Both the position numbers and the translations under genes were made by a program. Source: an uncultured Paracoccaceae bacterium (GTDB taxonomy: Bacteria; Pseudomonadota; Alphaproteobacteria; Rhodobacterales; Rhodobacteraceae). Taken from it: a stretch of DNA of 64,000 bases. Below are positions 35,405 through 46,400 of this stretch, piece after piece. Every line of letters starts with the position of its first letter. Positions within the stretch are counted from its first letter, which is position 1. Below the pieces are notes generated by a model, which had not been told where the DNA came from, ran no database searches, and worked only from the letters and a program-made list of their open reading frames with translations. The DNA is taken from contig CALJZN010000003.1 of the NCBI GenBank assembly GCA_937983405.1, positions 1-64,000 on the forward strand, given 5' to 3'.

Positions 35405-35947
35405 TCATTTCCGTCGCCGGTGTTCCTCAAGCCGCGGCATGATCTCGACGAAGTTGCAGGGGCGGTGGCGATAGTCGAGCTGGAGGCGCAGGATCTCGTC
35501 CCAGGCGTCGCGGCAGGCGCCGGGGCTGCCGGGCAGGGCGAACAGGTAGGTGCCGCGCGCCACCCCGCCGCAGGCCCGGCTCTGCACCGCAGAGGTGCCG
35601 ATCTTCTGCATCGAGACCCAGGTGAACAGGGTCGCGAAGGCCTCGATCTCCTTCTCGTAGACGTCGCGGTGGGCCTCCACCGTCACGTCGCGGCCCGTCA
35701 GCCCCGTGCCCCCGGTCGTGAGCACCACGTCGATCCCGGGGTCGTCGCACCAGGCGCGCAGCTGCGCGGCGATCTCGGCGCGCTCGTCGCGCAGGATCGC
35801 CCGCGCGGCCAGGTGGTGGCCCGCCGCGGTCAGCCGCTCGACCAGGGTATCGCCCGACCGGTCGTCCGCGGGCGTGCGGGTGTCCGACACGGTCAGCACC
35901 GCGATGCGGACGGGGATGAAGGGCAGGCTTTCGTCGATGCGGCTCAT
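35405..35947 (-). CDS. moaB: molybdenum cofactor biosynthesis protein MoaB
   Basis: A 180-residue MoaB/Mog-type protein (molybdopterin adenylyltransferase fold). The MPT-binding motifs VVLTTGGTGLTGRDVT and FALPGSPGACRDAWDEIL are intact. ATG at 35947 overlaps the stop of the glycosylase gene, so the two are co-transcribed, a frequent but unexplained pairing in alphaproteobacteria. Confidence 0.93.
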   Translation of the reverse strand: MSRIDESLPFIPVRIAVLTVSDTRTPADDRSGDTLVERLTAAGHHLAARAILRDERAEIAAQLRAWCDDPGIDVVLTTGGTGLTGRDVTVEAHRDVYEKEIEAFATLFTWVSMQKIGTSAVQSRACGGVARGTYLFALPGSPGACRDAWDEILRLQLDYRHRPCNFVEIMPRLEEHRRRK

Positions 35948-36810
35948 GCGGGGGGTCCTTGGTTGCCGGGTCGGGGGCTGCGCAGGGCCGCCTGCAGGGT
36001 CAGAAGGTCGGCCCACGCCTCGCGCTTGGCCACGGGCGTGCGCAGCAGATAGGCCGGGTGCGTCATGGGCAGCACCGGCCGGCCCAGCGCCGCCGTCCAG
36101 CGGCCGCGCAGCCGGGTGATGCCGGCCTGACCCAGCAGCGCCAGCGCCGGCGCGTTGCCCATAACCACCACCACCTCGGGATCGGCCAGAGCGATGTGGC
36201 GCTCGAGGAACGGGCGCGCCAGGGCGGTCTCGGCCGCGGTGGGGGTGCGGTTGCCGGGCGGCCGCCAAGGCAGGACATTGGCGATGTAGAGCCCGCGCGC
36301 GGGGTCGGGCGCGTCGCGCGAAAGGCCGATGGCGGCGAACATCAGGTCCAGCAGCCGGCCCGCCCGGCCGACGAAAGGGCGGCCCTCGAGGTCCTCCTCG
36401 CGCCCCGGCGCCTCGCCCAGGATCATCACCCGGGCGCCGGGCGTCCCGTCGGCAAAGACGAAGTTGCGCGCGCCGCGGCGGATCTCGAAGCCCTCGAAGC
36501 CGCGCAGCGCGGCCGCCAGCCCGGCAAGGTCGGCGGCCGCGGCGGCCAGGGCCCGCGCCGTCCCGAGCAGGGCGGCAAGGTCGGGCCCCTCGGCGGTCGA
36601 TGGCGTCGCGGCAGGAAGCGTCGGCGCGGCGTGGTCGGCCGCAGGCGCCTGCCGCAAGCCGGGCGGCGGCCGCGCCGGACCGGGGTTTGCCGGCACCCGG
36701 GCCAGGGCATAGCGGTCCACCGGCGCATCCGTGATCGCCTCGGTCGCCCCCATCGCCAGCTGCCAGTCGAGCAGCGCGGCCAGAAGCTCCGTCGTGCGGT
36801 CGGGGGCCAT
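35944..36810 (-). CDS. uracil-DNA glycosylase family 4-like protein lacking cysteines
   Basis: A 288-residue member of the UDG superfamily closest to family 4. Motif 1 GEAPGREEDLEGRPFVGRAG, NVLPWRPPGNRTP and the C-terminal THPAYLLR are intact, so uracil excision is plausible. There is not one cysteine in the protein, whereas canonical family-4 enzymes hold a [4Fe-4S] cluster with four; the region where the first pair belongs reads FEGFEIRRGARNFVF. A 90-residue Ala/Pro-rich N-terminal extension precedes the domain. Confidence 0.85.
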   Translation of the reverse strand: MAPDRTTELLAALLDWQLAMGATEAITDAPVDRYALARVPANPGPARPPPGLRQAPAADHAAPTLPAATPSTAEGPDLAALLGTARALAAAAADLAGLAAALRGFEGFEIRRGARNFVFADGTPGARVMILGEAPGREEDLEGRPFVGRAGRLLDLMFAAIGLSRDAPDPARGLYIANVLPWRPPGNRTPTAAETALARPFLERHIALADPEVVVVMGNAPALALLGQAGITRLRGRWTAALGRPVLPMTHPAYLLRTPVAKREAWADLLTLQAALRSPRPGNQGPPA

Positions 36811-37276
36811 GGGCGATTCCCTGGGGCGTCTCGCGGATGTCGAGAGAACCACCGCCGGCCGCCCGACGCAACGGACTGCCACGCCCGCCCGCTGCGCCCC
36901 CCGGGGCCGTCGCCGCCGCGGGTTGACGGGTGCGGCCGGGGCAAGGCCCAGCCGGGCGATGGCGGACCGGAGCGGGTGCGTTGTGCTGCGGCGCCGCGAT
37001 CTGACCGGGCCGGCGCCGCCGGCCGATCCGGACGGCCGCCACGGCCTTGTCGCGGCCGAGCTTCCGGGGGGCGCCGGCCGCCGGCCGATGCCGCCGCCCA
37101 CCCCACCGCCCGGACCCCACCGCCCGAATTGTCCCGTGCGAGGCCGACGCAGGATCCCGTGGCGGACCCGGCCGGCGGAGATGCCCGCCCCACGGACATC
37201 CGCGGGCCAGGCGACGCCCCCGGCCGCACCGGCCGGTGGGGTTGCCCGCGGAGGGCCGGCGACCCGCGCGTCGGCG
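36811..37276. other. 466-bp intergenic region
   Basis: No gene is recognised. Open frames here are GC-driven and without ribosome sites. I see no known RNA motif; the sequence contains runs of CACCG/CCCACC type but no clear tandem repeat. Confidence 0.6.
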
Positions 37277-37993
37277 TCAGTTCGTCAGGATGTAGTAGCT
37301 GTTGCGCAGCCGGCCGACGTTCATCACCGTGACATAGAAATAGCCGTTCCAGCGCGGCGTCCACGAGCAGTAGACCTTGTCCGAGAACGACTGGTCGATG
37401 CAGATCGTGTTGCCGTTCTCGTCGGTGATGATCACGTCGAGGTCGCTGTCGCCGTCGCCCAGCACCGCCACCTCGGCCAGCAGCCCGCCATAGAACGGCA
37501 CCGTCCAGACATCGGTGAAGCCCGCACGCAGGCGGCTCAGCGTGCGCGAGGGGCCGCCGATGCGGCCGCGGGCGCCCTCGGCCTCGAAGTCGGCGATCAG
37601 GCCGAGGATCGCTTCGTTGTCGCCGGCCAGCGCCTTGGCCATCGCCACCATGCCCTCCACGTCCACGGGGCCGTCGCCCGCGCCTTCGGCGTCGGACGGC
37701 TCCATGCCTTCGGTCGGCATGGTCTCGACCGTGCGCTCGGCATCGGTCACCTCGACCGAGGCCATCAGCCGCGCCGCGGTCAGCACGGCAAGGGCATCGC
37801 CGCTCGCCACGCCATGGGCATAGACGCTCTGCGCCAGCGCCAGGTTCGCCACGGCGCCGTCGGCGGCGCTGGCAGCCATGTCGCGGTTCGTGCCGGTCCG
37901 GTCCTGCGCCATGGCCAGGGGCGAGAACGCCACGAGCGCGGAGGTGAGGGCGGTCGTGGCGACCGCGAGGGCCAGGGTCTCAACTCGGGTCAT
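37277..37993 (-). CDS. secreted protein of unknown function
   Basis: A 238-residue exported protein with a signal peptide (cleavage after PLAMAQ). The middle is acidic (TDAERTVETMPTEGMEPSD). The C-terminal 60 residues look like a small beta-sandwich: DGDSDLDVIITDENGN, a cysteine pair in CIDQSFSDKVYC, and WNGYFYVTVMNVGR, resembling pre-peptidase C-terminal domains of secreted proteins. AAGGAA precedes the ATG, which lies inside the 3' end of cueR. Not otherwise recognised. Confidence 0.72.
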   Translation of the reverse strand: MTRVETLALAVATTALTSALVAFSPLAMAQDRTGTNRDMAASAADGAVANLALAQSVYAHGVASGDALAVLTAARLMASVEVTDAERTVETMPTEGMEPSDAEGAGDGPVDVEGMVAMAKALAGDNEAILGLIADFEAEGARGRIGGPSRTLSRLRAGFTDVWTVPFYGGLLAEVAVLGDGDSDLDVIITDENGNTICIDQSFSDKVYCSWTPRWNGYFYVTVMNVGRLRNSYYILTN

Positions 37994-38578
37994 CGGGGTT
38001 CCTTTTCAAACGCGCGCCGCGCGGCGGGGCCAGATGCGAAAGTGAGCTGAGGATGCCACCGCAGGCCCCGTCTGGAAAGGTGCTCAATCTCTCCCGAGGA
38101 TGACAAATGCTGTCAGACGGGGGGGGCGCCCGGCGTGGTCGTGCGGCGCGGGCGCCTCGCGGGCCATCGGCGGGCGCCACCGTGCCCCCGGCCGCGAGGG
38201 GCAGGGCCAGACCCGCGAGGATCGGGCAATCGGGCCGGGCATCGCCGGCGCAGGCCTCGACCAGGGCGGCAAGGGTGCCGCGCAGCCCCTCCAGTTCGGC
38301 GATCTTGGCCTCGATCCGCCCGAGGTGCCCGAGCGCCAGCCGCTTGACGTCGGCCGAGGCGCGGCCCTTGTCCTCCCACAGCGCGAGGAGCGCGCGGCAG
38401 TCGTCGATCGAGAAGCCGAGCGACCGGGCACGGGCGAGGAAGGCCAGCTTCATCACGTCACTGTCGCGGAAGGCGCGGTAGCCGTTGGGCTGGCGCAGCG
38501 GCCGGATCAGCCCGATCGCCTCGTAGTAGCGGATGGTCTTGGCCGGCAGGCCGGCGCGGCGGGCGACCTCGGCGATGG

Positions 38579-38582
<4 letters not shown>
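37980..38582 (-). CDS. cueR: MerR-family copper regulator with odd C-terminal extension
   Basis: A 200-residue CueR-type regulator. The winged helix (residues 1-70, TIRYYEAIGLIRPLRQPNGYR) is intact and Cys111 and Cys119 (ACAGDARPDCP) match the two copper ligands of CueR. Family members end near residue 135-140; here the frame continues another 60 residues of Pro/Arg-rich sequence and ends inside the start of the next gene. A run of eight G at about 38117-38124 sits at the junction; a one-base change there would put the stop at 38113. It is coupled to copA (ATGA overlap). Confidence 0.85.
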
Positions 38583-41005
<2,423 letters not shown>

Positions 41006-41042
41006 GGGAACGGGCCTCCGGCGCGCCGGGCGCTGCTGCACG

Positions 41043-41073
41043 GACATAGGGCTTCCCGTCACGGGAAGGTCAA
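41043..41073 (-). promoter_or_regulatory. CueR-activated copA promoter (19-bp spacer)
   Basis: On the minus strand, TTGACC (-35, 41068-41073) and TATGTC (-10, 41043-41048) are 19 bp apart, the lengthened spacer that MerR-family activators correct. The spacer carries the near-palindrome CTTCCCGTGACGGGAAG, the CueR-type operator. The predicted leader to the GTG is about 30 nt. Confidence 0.88.
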
Positions 41074-41183
41074 GGGGCCGGAGCGCGCCCGCGATGCCCG
41101 GCCGCCACGGGGGGTGGCGGCGGGGGCGGGCCGGCCGCCCGCGACGGGCGCGGCCGACCGGCGACACCGGCGGACCGCCCGCC

Positions 41184-42137
41184 CTATCCCCCCCGCGCCA
41201 GCAGCGACAGCGCGACCGCCAGCACCGCCGATCCGGCCAGAAGCTCCAGCGCCGGGGCCAGGGCGCGGGCGCGGCCCCAGCGGGCGGCGGACAGCAGCGC
41301 GCCGTCGCGCGCCAGCACCGACAGCGCCGCCACGCCCACCGTGACGGTGGCAACACCAAGGCCCATGGCGTAGGCCCCGGCGATGCCCGCGGCCTCGAGG
41401 CCCATGCGCCAGGTCAGGATCAGCAGGAACAGCGCCCCGGTGCAGGGGCGGATCGCGACCGCGACGACCAGCGCGGCGGCGTCGCGCCAGCCGGCCAGGC
41501 GCGCGATCTCGTCCGCGGTGGGGCCGTGGCGATGGCCGCAGTCGGCGCAGGCGGCGGCGCGGCGGTGGCCGGCACCGGTGTCCGCCGGGCGATGCCCCGG
41601 CGCGTCCCCGTGCCCCGCCGCCCGGGGCGGGGCCGGCGCGGGCAGGCACCGGACCAGCCCGCGCAGCCCGCGCAGCGCCAGCCAGCCCCCGATCAGGGCG
41701 ATCGCCGCCGTGCTTGCGGTCTGCAGCGCGCCCTCGGCCAGGCCCGTCATCCGCTCGCGCGAGAGCGCCAGAAGGCCCACGCCGGCATGGACCAGCGCCA
41801 CCGCCGCGGTCGCCTGCGCAAGGCTTGCGGCCAGGGCGACGCCCGCCAGCCGCGGCAGGCTGACCCGGCTGCCGGCGCCGTAGCCGCCGATCAGCAGCTT
41901 GCCGTGGCCCGGCCCGGCAGCATGGGCGACCCCGTAGGCGAAACACAGGCCCAGCAGCAGCGCAAGGGCGCCGGGCTCTCCGGCCCGCAGGCGGCGCAGG
42001 GCCCCGGCCATCGCCGTCTGCGCCTGCTGCTGCGCCCGCGCGGCCTCGGCGGCCAGCCCGTCCAGCCCGCCGGCCGCCCAGGCCAGGGCCAGCGCCAGCG
42101 CGGCGCCGAGGGCAAGGGTCAGGACGGCGGCGCGCAT
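41184..42137 (-). CDS. NicO-family nickel/cobalt transporter
   Basis: A 317-residue membrane protein of the NicO (RcnA-like) family. YGVAHAAGPGHGKLLIGGY is the family motif in the second helix region, RPCTGALFLLILTW is the later one, and a histidine-rich loop (GHGDAPGHRPADTGAGH, ADCGHRHGP) lies between. Such proteins move Ni(II) or Co(II), inward or outward depending on subtype. Its start overlaps the end of the DUF1007 gene by 19 bp, a standard pairing. Confidence 0.88.
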   Translation of the reverse strand: MRAAVLTLALGAALALALAWAAGGLDGLAAEAARAQQQAQTAMAGALRRLRAGEPGALALLLGLCFAYGVAHAAGPGHGKLLIGGYGAGSRVSLPRLAGVALAASLAQATAAVALVHAGVGLLALSRERMTGLAEGALQTASTAAIALIGGWLALRGLRGLVRCLPAPAPPRAAGHGDAPGHRPADTGAGHRRAAACADCGHRHGPTADEIARLAGWRDAAALVVAVAIRPCTGALFLLILTWRMGLEAAGIAGAYAMGLGVATVTVGVAALSVLARDGALLSAARWGRARALAPALELLAGSAVLAVALSLLARGG

Positions 42138-42790
42138 GCGACGCGGATCTCCTCGGCAAAGGCGGCGCCGACCGCCGGAAAGTCCTGCTCCAGCGCCTCG
42201 GGTCCGGCTGCGGCCAGAAGCTCGGCCAGCGCCGCCTGAAGCCTGCGGGCGGCGGCGCCGTGGTCGGGGACAAGGATGCGCGCCGAGCAGTCTGCCCGCC
42301 CCGTGAACCGCGGCGCCGAGGCGATGCGGTAGGCGGTGTAGTAGGTCGGGTCGTAGACGCGCAGCACGATCTCGGCCGCCCCCGGCGCCAGCCGCGGCTC
42401 GAACGCGCGCAGATGCGTGGTGACGATGCGGCCCTCGACATAATCCGCCGTCCAGTCGAGCGGGCCCGAGAGCGCCAGCGCCCGCCCTTCGGCCTCGGCG
42501 TAGAGATCGCCTGCGAACCCGTCGATCCAGTCCATGTCGAAGCCCGCGAGGGCGGCGCGCTCGTCCTCGGTCAGCTGGCCGTCATAGTCGCGGTCGAGCC
42601 CGAGTTCCTCGATCACCAGAAGCGAGAACAGCTCGTCATAGGCCCAGAGCACCCGCAGCGCGGCCAGGGCGCCGCTGTCGTCGAACATCAGCTCCACGCC
42701 CGCGTCGATGAAGATGTGCGGGTGCGCGGCTGCCGGGGCGGCGGGCAGCGCAAGGGTCGCGACAAGGGCAGAGGCGAGGCGCACGGACAT
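42119..42790 (-). CDS. DUF1007-family periplasmic protein
   Basis: A 223-residue exported protein with a signal peptide ending AAAHPHIFID, the DUF1007 hallmark: the mature N-terminus begins with His-Pro-His, a likely metal ligand. An EF-hand-like stretch (LDRDYDGQLTEDE) follows. DUF1007 proteins occur next to NicO transporters and are thought to pass metal to or from them. The leader region contains a GGTTCG triplet repeat (about 42808-42831). Confidence 0.85.
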   Translation of the reverse strand: MSVRLASALVATLALPAAPAAAHPHIFIDAGVELMFDDSGALAALRVLWAYDELFSLLVIEELGLDRDYDGQLTEDERAALAGFDMDWIDGFAGDLYAEAEGRALALSGPLDWTADYVEGRIVTTHLRAFEPRLAPGAAEIVLRVYDPTYYTAYRIASAPRFTGRADCSARILVPDHGAAARRLQAALAELLAAAGPEALEQDFPAVGAAFAEEIRVACAPPS

Positions 42791-43257
42791 CGGGGCAGGC
42801 GAGCTTTCGGGTTCGGGTTCGGGTTCGAGCGCGGGCCGGAGCCGGCAGGCGGGCGATGCGGTGCCACCCCGCGAAGGGGTCTGCCCGGCCAGCGCGGTGG
42901 CGATGCCGGCGGCGGGACGCTAGCGCCTTGGGTTGCGGCGGGCCAGAGGCCGCGCACCGCGGCAGCGGAGACCCGCCGCAGATGTGATCGTCCGTGCCGG
43001 TCGGCCCGGCGGCCGCGACGGCCCCGAGGGCCGGCACAGGGGCAGGGCCCGCGCCGGGACGGGTTGCCGCAGGCCCCGGCTGCCGCCGCAGCCCGGCAGA
43101 TCGCCCGCCGCCGCCGTCTGCGGCGGCGAGAGGGGGGGCGCCCGCGCGCCGCTGCGGCGCACGGCGGCGCTGGACCTTCCGCCCCCGTTGCGCTTGAACC
43201 GCGCGGCCGGGGCGCGGCTGCGGCCGCGGCGCCGGCCGGACCAGAAGGAGACCCGCC
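42791..43257. other. 467-bp divergent intergenic region
   Basis: It separates the divergent DUF1007 and aminotransferase genes. It holds a short GGTTCG repeat near the DUF1007 start and a hairpin ACCCC-GCGAA-GGGGT near 42865. I looked for a cobalamin or Ni/Co riboswitch because of the NicO pair and found no match to their conserved boxes. Confidence 0.6.
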
Positions 43258-44388
43258 ATGACCGACCGCGGCGCCCCCGGGCCCAGGCCCTATCAGGAGG
43301 GGCGAACCCTGACCGTGGTGCCGCGCCTCGACGGCATCGACCTGTCGGGCACCGTCAGGCTGCATGCCAACGAATGCGTCCTCGGCCCCGCGCCCGGCGT
43401 GGCCGAGGCGGCGGCCGCCGCGGCAGCGACGGCGCATCGCTACGCCGACGTGACCTGCGCCGCCCTGCGCCGGGCCATCGCCGAGCGCCACGGCCTCGAC
43501 CCCGGGCGGATCGTCTGCGGCAACGGCTCGGAAGAGCTGCTCGACCTCGTCGGGCGGGCCTATGCCCGGCCGGGCGACGAGATCCTCTTTCCGGCCCATT
43601 CCTTCATCCAGTTCGCCATCGTCGCCTGGCGCATGGGCGCCGCGGCGGTCGAGGCGCCGCTGGGGCCGGGCTTTGCGGTGAATGTGGACGCGCTGCTCGA
43701 CCGGGTCGGGCCGCGGACGCGGGTGCTGTTCCTGGCCAACCCCAACAACCCCACCGGGGTCGAGGTGCCGGCCCGCGACGTCCGCCGGCTGGCCGATGCC
43801 CTGCCCGCGCATGTGCTTCTGGTGCTCGACGGCGCCTATGCCGAGTTCGCCGCGCCCGAGACGGGTCAGCAGGCGCTGGCGCTCGCGGCCGAGCGGCCGA
43901 ACGTGCTGGTGACGCGCACCTTCTCGAAGGCCTACGGCATGGCCGCGATGCGCCTGGGCTGGGCCTTCGGCCCGGCGCCCGTGATTCGCGCGCTCGACAA
44001 TCTGCGCGGCATTGGCAACGTCGGCGGCCCGGCGCAGGCCGCGGGCATCGCGGCGATGGCCGCGCAGGGGCATGTCGCCCGCGTCGCCGCCCATGCCTCC
44101 GCGGAGCGCGCCTGGCTCTCCGCCCGTCTCGCGGCCGCGGGGTTCGCGGTGATCCCCTCGGCCGCCAACTTCGTCCTGGCCCGGCTGCCCGAGGGCTGCG
44201 CCCTGTCGGGCGACGCGGCGGTGCGCCGGCTGGCCGCTGCGGGCTATCTCGTTCGCGCCAATGCGGACTACGACCTGCCCGACTGGCTGCGCATCACGGT
44301 CGGCCATCGGGCCGACATGGAGCGTCTGGCCGACCGGCTGGCCGCGATCGCGGGCGGCGGGCCGGATGGTGACCCCGGCGCGACTTGA
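43258..44388 (+). CDS. hisC: histidinol-phosphate aminotransferase-like PLP enzyme
   Basis: A 376-residue class-II-type aminotransferase of the HisC group, PLP-dependent, converting imidazole-acetol phosphate to histidinol phosphate with glutamate (some relatives act on aromatic acids). The PLP lysine is Lys224 in TFSKAYGMAAMRLGW; NPNNPTG is at 161-167 and DGAYAEF at 191-197. AAGGAG precedes the ATG. The final 7 codons overlap the 3' end of the antisense tRNA-Arg. No other his genes adjoin, so the hisC label is by family. Confidence 0.85.
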   Translation: MTDRGAPGPRPYQEGRTLTVVPRLDGIDLSGTVRLHANECVLGPAPGVAEAAAAAAATAHRYADVTCAALRRAIAERHGLDPGRIVCGNGSEELLDLVGRAYARPGDEILFPAHSFIQFAIVAWRMGAAAVEAPLGPGFAVNVDALLDRVGPRTRVLFLANPNNPTGVEVPARDVRRLADALPAHVLLVLDGAYAEFAAPETGQQALALAAERPNVLVTRTFSKAYGMAAMRLGWAFGPAPVIRALDNLRGIGNVGGPAQAAGIAAMAAQGHVARVAAHASAERAWLSARLAAAGFAVIPSAANFVLARLPEGCALSGDAAVRRLAAAGYLVRANADYDLPDWLRITVGHRADMERLADRLAAIAGGGPDGDPGAT

Positions 44389-44443
44389 ACGCGCGACCCT
44401 CAGATTAGGAATCTGATGCTCTATCCTGCTGAGCTACGGGGCC
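44367..44443 (-). tRNA. tRNA-Arg (CCT)
   Basis: A 77-nt cloverleaf with encoded CCA. Acceptor GGCCCCG pairs with CGGGGTC (one G-T), anticodon arm TCAGA-TTCCTAA-TCTGA gives anticodon CCT (reads AGG), T arm GCGCG-TTCAAGT-CGCGC. Its 3' end overlaps the last 22 bp of the aminotransferase gene on the other strand. Confidence 0.95.
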
Positions 44444-44480
44444 CCCCTGCGGCCGGCGGGCCGCCCGCCGGGCAGGGCAG

Positions 44481-44509
44481 GGGCTACACCAGATGCCGCC
44501 CCGTTTCAA
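44481..44509 (-). promoter_or_regulatory. sigma70 promoter of tRNA-Arg
   Basis: On the minus strand TTGAAA (44504-44509) and TAGCCC (44481-44486) are 17 bp apart and lie 38 bp before the tRNA 5' end, leaving a short leader. Confidence 0.6.
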
Positions 44510-44602
44510 CGCGCTTGCGTCCCGCGCGCCGGCAGACCCGTTGGACAAGTTCCCCCGGGGGCGCTAACACCAAGGGGGCGCAGCCCGGAGGCCCCTCCGC
44601 CC

Positions 44603-45646
44603 TTGACCCGCGACCCGCAGGACCCGCCCCGCTCGCTGACGCTGCGCGATGTCTCCGAGGCCTCGGGCGTCAGCGAGATGACAGTCAGCCGGGTGCTGCG
44701 CGGCCGCGGCGAGGTTGCGGCCCAGACCCGGGCGCGGGTGGTCGAGGCGGCGCGCCGCCTGGGCTATGTGCCCAATCGCATCGCGGGGGGCCTCGCCTCG
44801 AAGCGGGTCAACCTCGTCGCCGTGGTCGTCCCGTCGCTCGGCAACCTCGTCTTTCCCGACGTGCTGACGGCGGTGGGCGCGGGGCTCGAGGCGGCGGGGC
44901 TGCACCCCGTGGTCGGGGTCACCGGCTACGACCCCGCGCGCGAGGAGCGGGTGCTTTACGAAATGCTCGCCTGGCGCCCCTCGGGCGTGATCCTTGCGGG
45001 GCTCGAGCACAGCGAGGCCGCGCGCGCCATGCTGCGCGCCGCCGGCGTGCCGGTGGTCGAGATCATGGACGTGGACGGCGAGGCGGTCGATTCGGTCGTC
45101 GGCATCTCGCACCGCGGCGCGGGGCGGAGGATGGCCGAGGCGATCCTGGCCGCCGACTACCGCCGGATCGCCTTTCTCGGCACGACGATGCCCCACGACC
45201 ACCGCGCGCGCAAGCGGATGGAGGGGTTCGAGGCGGCGCTGGCCGAGGCCGGCGTGCGCCTGGCCGAGCGCGAGTTCTACTCCGGCGGCTCGTCGCTGGC
45301 CAAGGGCCGCGAGATGACGCGCGCCGTGCTCGCACGCCGGCCGGACCTCGATTTCCTTTACTATTCGAACGACGTGATCGGGGCGGGCGGGCTTCTTGAC
45401 GTGCTCGGCCGGGGCCTCGACGTGCCCGGGCGGCTGGGCCTTGCGGGCTTCAACGGCCTCGAGCTGATCGAGGGGCTGCCGCGGCGGCTGGCCAGCATGG
45501 ACGCCTGCCGCCACGCCATCGGGCATGAGGCCGCGGCCATCGTCGCGGGCGGGCTTGCGGGCCGGCGTGTCGAGCTCGCGCCCGTTCTCGACCCCGGCGA
45601 CACCATCCGCCGGGCCGCGGGCGCTCAGGCGGCCTCGGCCTCGTAG
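44603..45646 (+). CDS. LacI-family transcriptional regulator
   Basis: A 347-residue LacI/GalR repressor, nearest to the gluconate GntR subgroup. The helix-turn-helix is LRDVSEASGVSEMTVSRVL (residues 15-33), followed by the hinge and a periplasmic-binding-protein-like sugar domain (VVPSLGNLVFPDVLTAVGAG, YYSNDVIGAGGLLDVL). The start is TTG at 44603 with GGAGG 11 nt upstream. No sugar operon lies next to it, so its target is not evident. Its last 22 bp overlap the convergent glycosyltransferase gene. Confidence 0.9.
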   Translation: MTRDPQDPPRSLTLRDVSEASGVSEMTVSRVLRGRGEVAAQTRARVVEAARRLGYVPNRIAGGLASKRVNLVAVVVPSLGNLVFPDVLTAVGAGLEAAGLHPVVGVTGYDPAREERVLYEMLAWRPSGVILAGLEHSEAARAMLRAAGVPVVEIMDVDGEAVDSVVGISHRGAGRRMAEAILAADYRRIAFLGTTMPHDHRARKRMEGFEAALAEAGVRLAEREFYSGGSSLAKGREMTRAVLARRPDLDFLYYSNDVIGAGGLLDVLGRGLDVPGRLGLAGFNGLELIEGLPRRLASMDACRHAIGHEAAAIVAGGLAGRRVELAPVLDPGDTIRRAAGAQAASAS

Positions 45647-46317
45647 GCGCGCGCCTCGGCCAGCCATTCGGCGGCATAATCGACATGCTGCCAGGCCTCG
45701 AACCAGGGGCCGCCGCGGGTCATGTGGACGGCGCGGGGATAACCGGTCGCGGGTTTCTCGTTCCAGCCCTCGAGCCAGTTCCAGTCGGCCGGCAGCGCCC
45801 CGATCTCCTCGTCCTTCGCCCATTGCATCCGGTGCAGATAGGCGCCGGTCTCGCGGTTGACGGTCTCGACCGTCAGCTGCCGGGTCGAGGGATGGCCGCA
45901 GTTGAACAGCATGAAGGACGACCAGTTCTTGCGCGGATAGACCGTCTGGGGCACGCCGTCCATCTTCGTGGTCTCCTTCGGCGCGTAGTCGTGCTGGACG
46001 CAGGCCACCGCCCATTCGGGGCGCTGGAAGTCGCGCAGGTCGGCGATGTCGCCGAAGAAGAGGAAATCGCAGTCCACGAACAGCGCCCAGCCCTCGAACC
46101 CCGCCAGATGCGGCACGAGGAAGCGCGAATAGGTGAACTCGGTCGAGGCCAGCGGATCGACCGGGCGGGTGTAGAGGCCCTGCGCGACCAGCTCGGGCAG
46201 CCGGATCGGGATCGCCTCGACCGGGATCGAGGCATGCCGCAACAGCGACCGGCGCGCGACCTGATAGGCGATGTCCTCGCGCGAATCCCAGCCGATGTAG
46301 ACGCGAAACGGGCTCAT
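45625..46317 (-). CDS. glycosyltransferase (GT-A fold, family-8-like)
   Basis: A 230-residue protein beginning MSPFRVYIGWDSREDIAYQV. The DxD metal/nucleotide-sugar motif appears as FVDCDFLFFGD (about 88-98), and the later H-containing stretch HMTRGGPWF matches GT-A transferases. It likely adds a sugar to an envelope glycan; adjacency to waaA suggests lipopolysaccharide core, which is inference. ATG at 46317. Confidence 0.78.
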   Translation of the reverse strand: MSPFRVYIGWDSREDIAYQVARRSLLRHASIPVEAIPIRLPELVAQGLYTRPVDPLASTEFTYSRFLVPHLAGFEGWALFVDCDFLFFGDIADLRDFQRPEWAVACVQHDYAPKETTKMDGVPQTVYPRKNWSSFMLFNCGHPSTRQLTVETVNRETGAYLHRMQWAKDEEIGALPADWNWLEGWNEKPATGYPRAVHMTRGGPWFEAWQHVDYAAEWLAEARAYEAEAA

Positions 46318-46400
46318 GGCGCCCCCCCCTTCTGCTTGCCGGTCCGGCCTGCCTTCTAGGCGGGGGCCGGCGGGGGGGCAAGCCCCGGCGGCGGCGCGGT

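Noticed and set aside
41006..41047. ATG at 41047 as the copA start
   Set aside because: It lies within the -10 hexamer of the CueR promoter; the GTG at 41005 has a proper ribosome site.
42791..43257. Cobalamin or nickel/cobalt riboswitch upstream of the NicO/DUF1007 pair
   Set aside because: The region has GC hairpins but not the conserved B12-box or NiCo core; no match on either strand.
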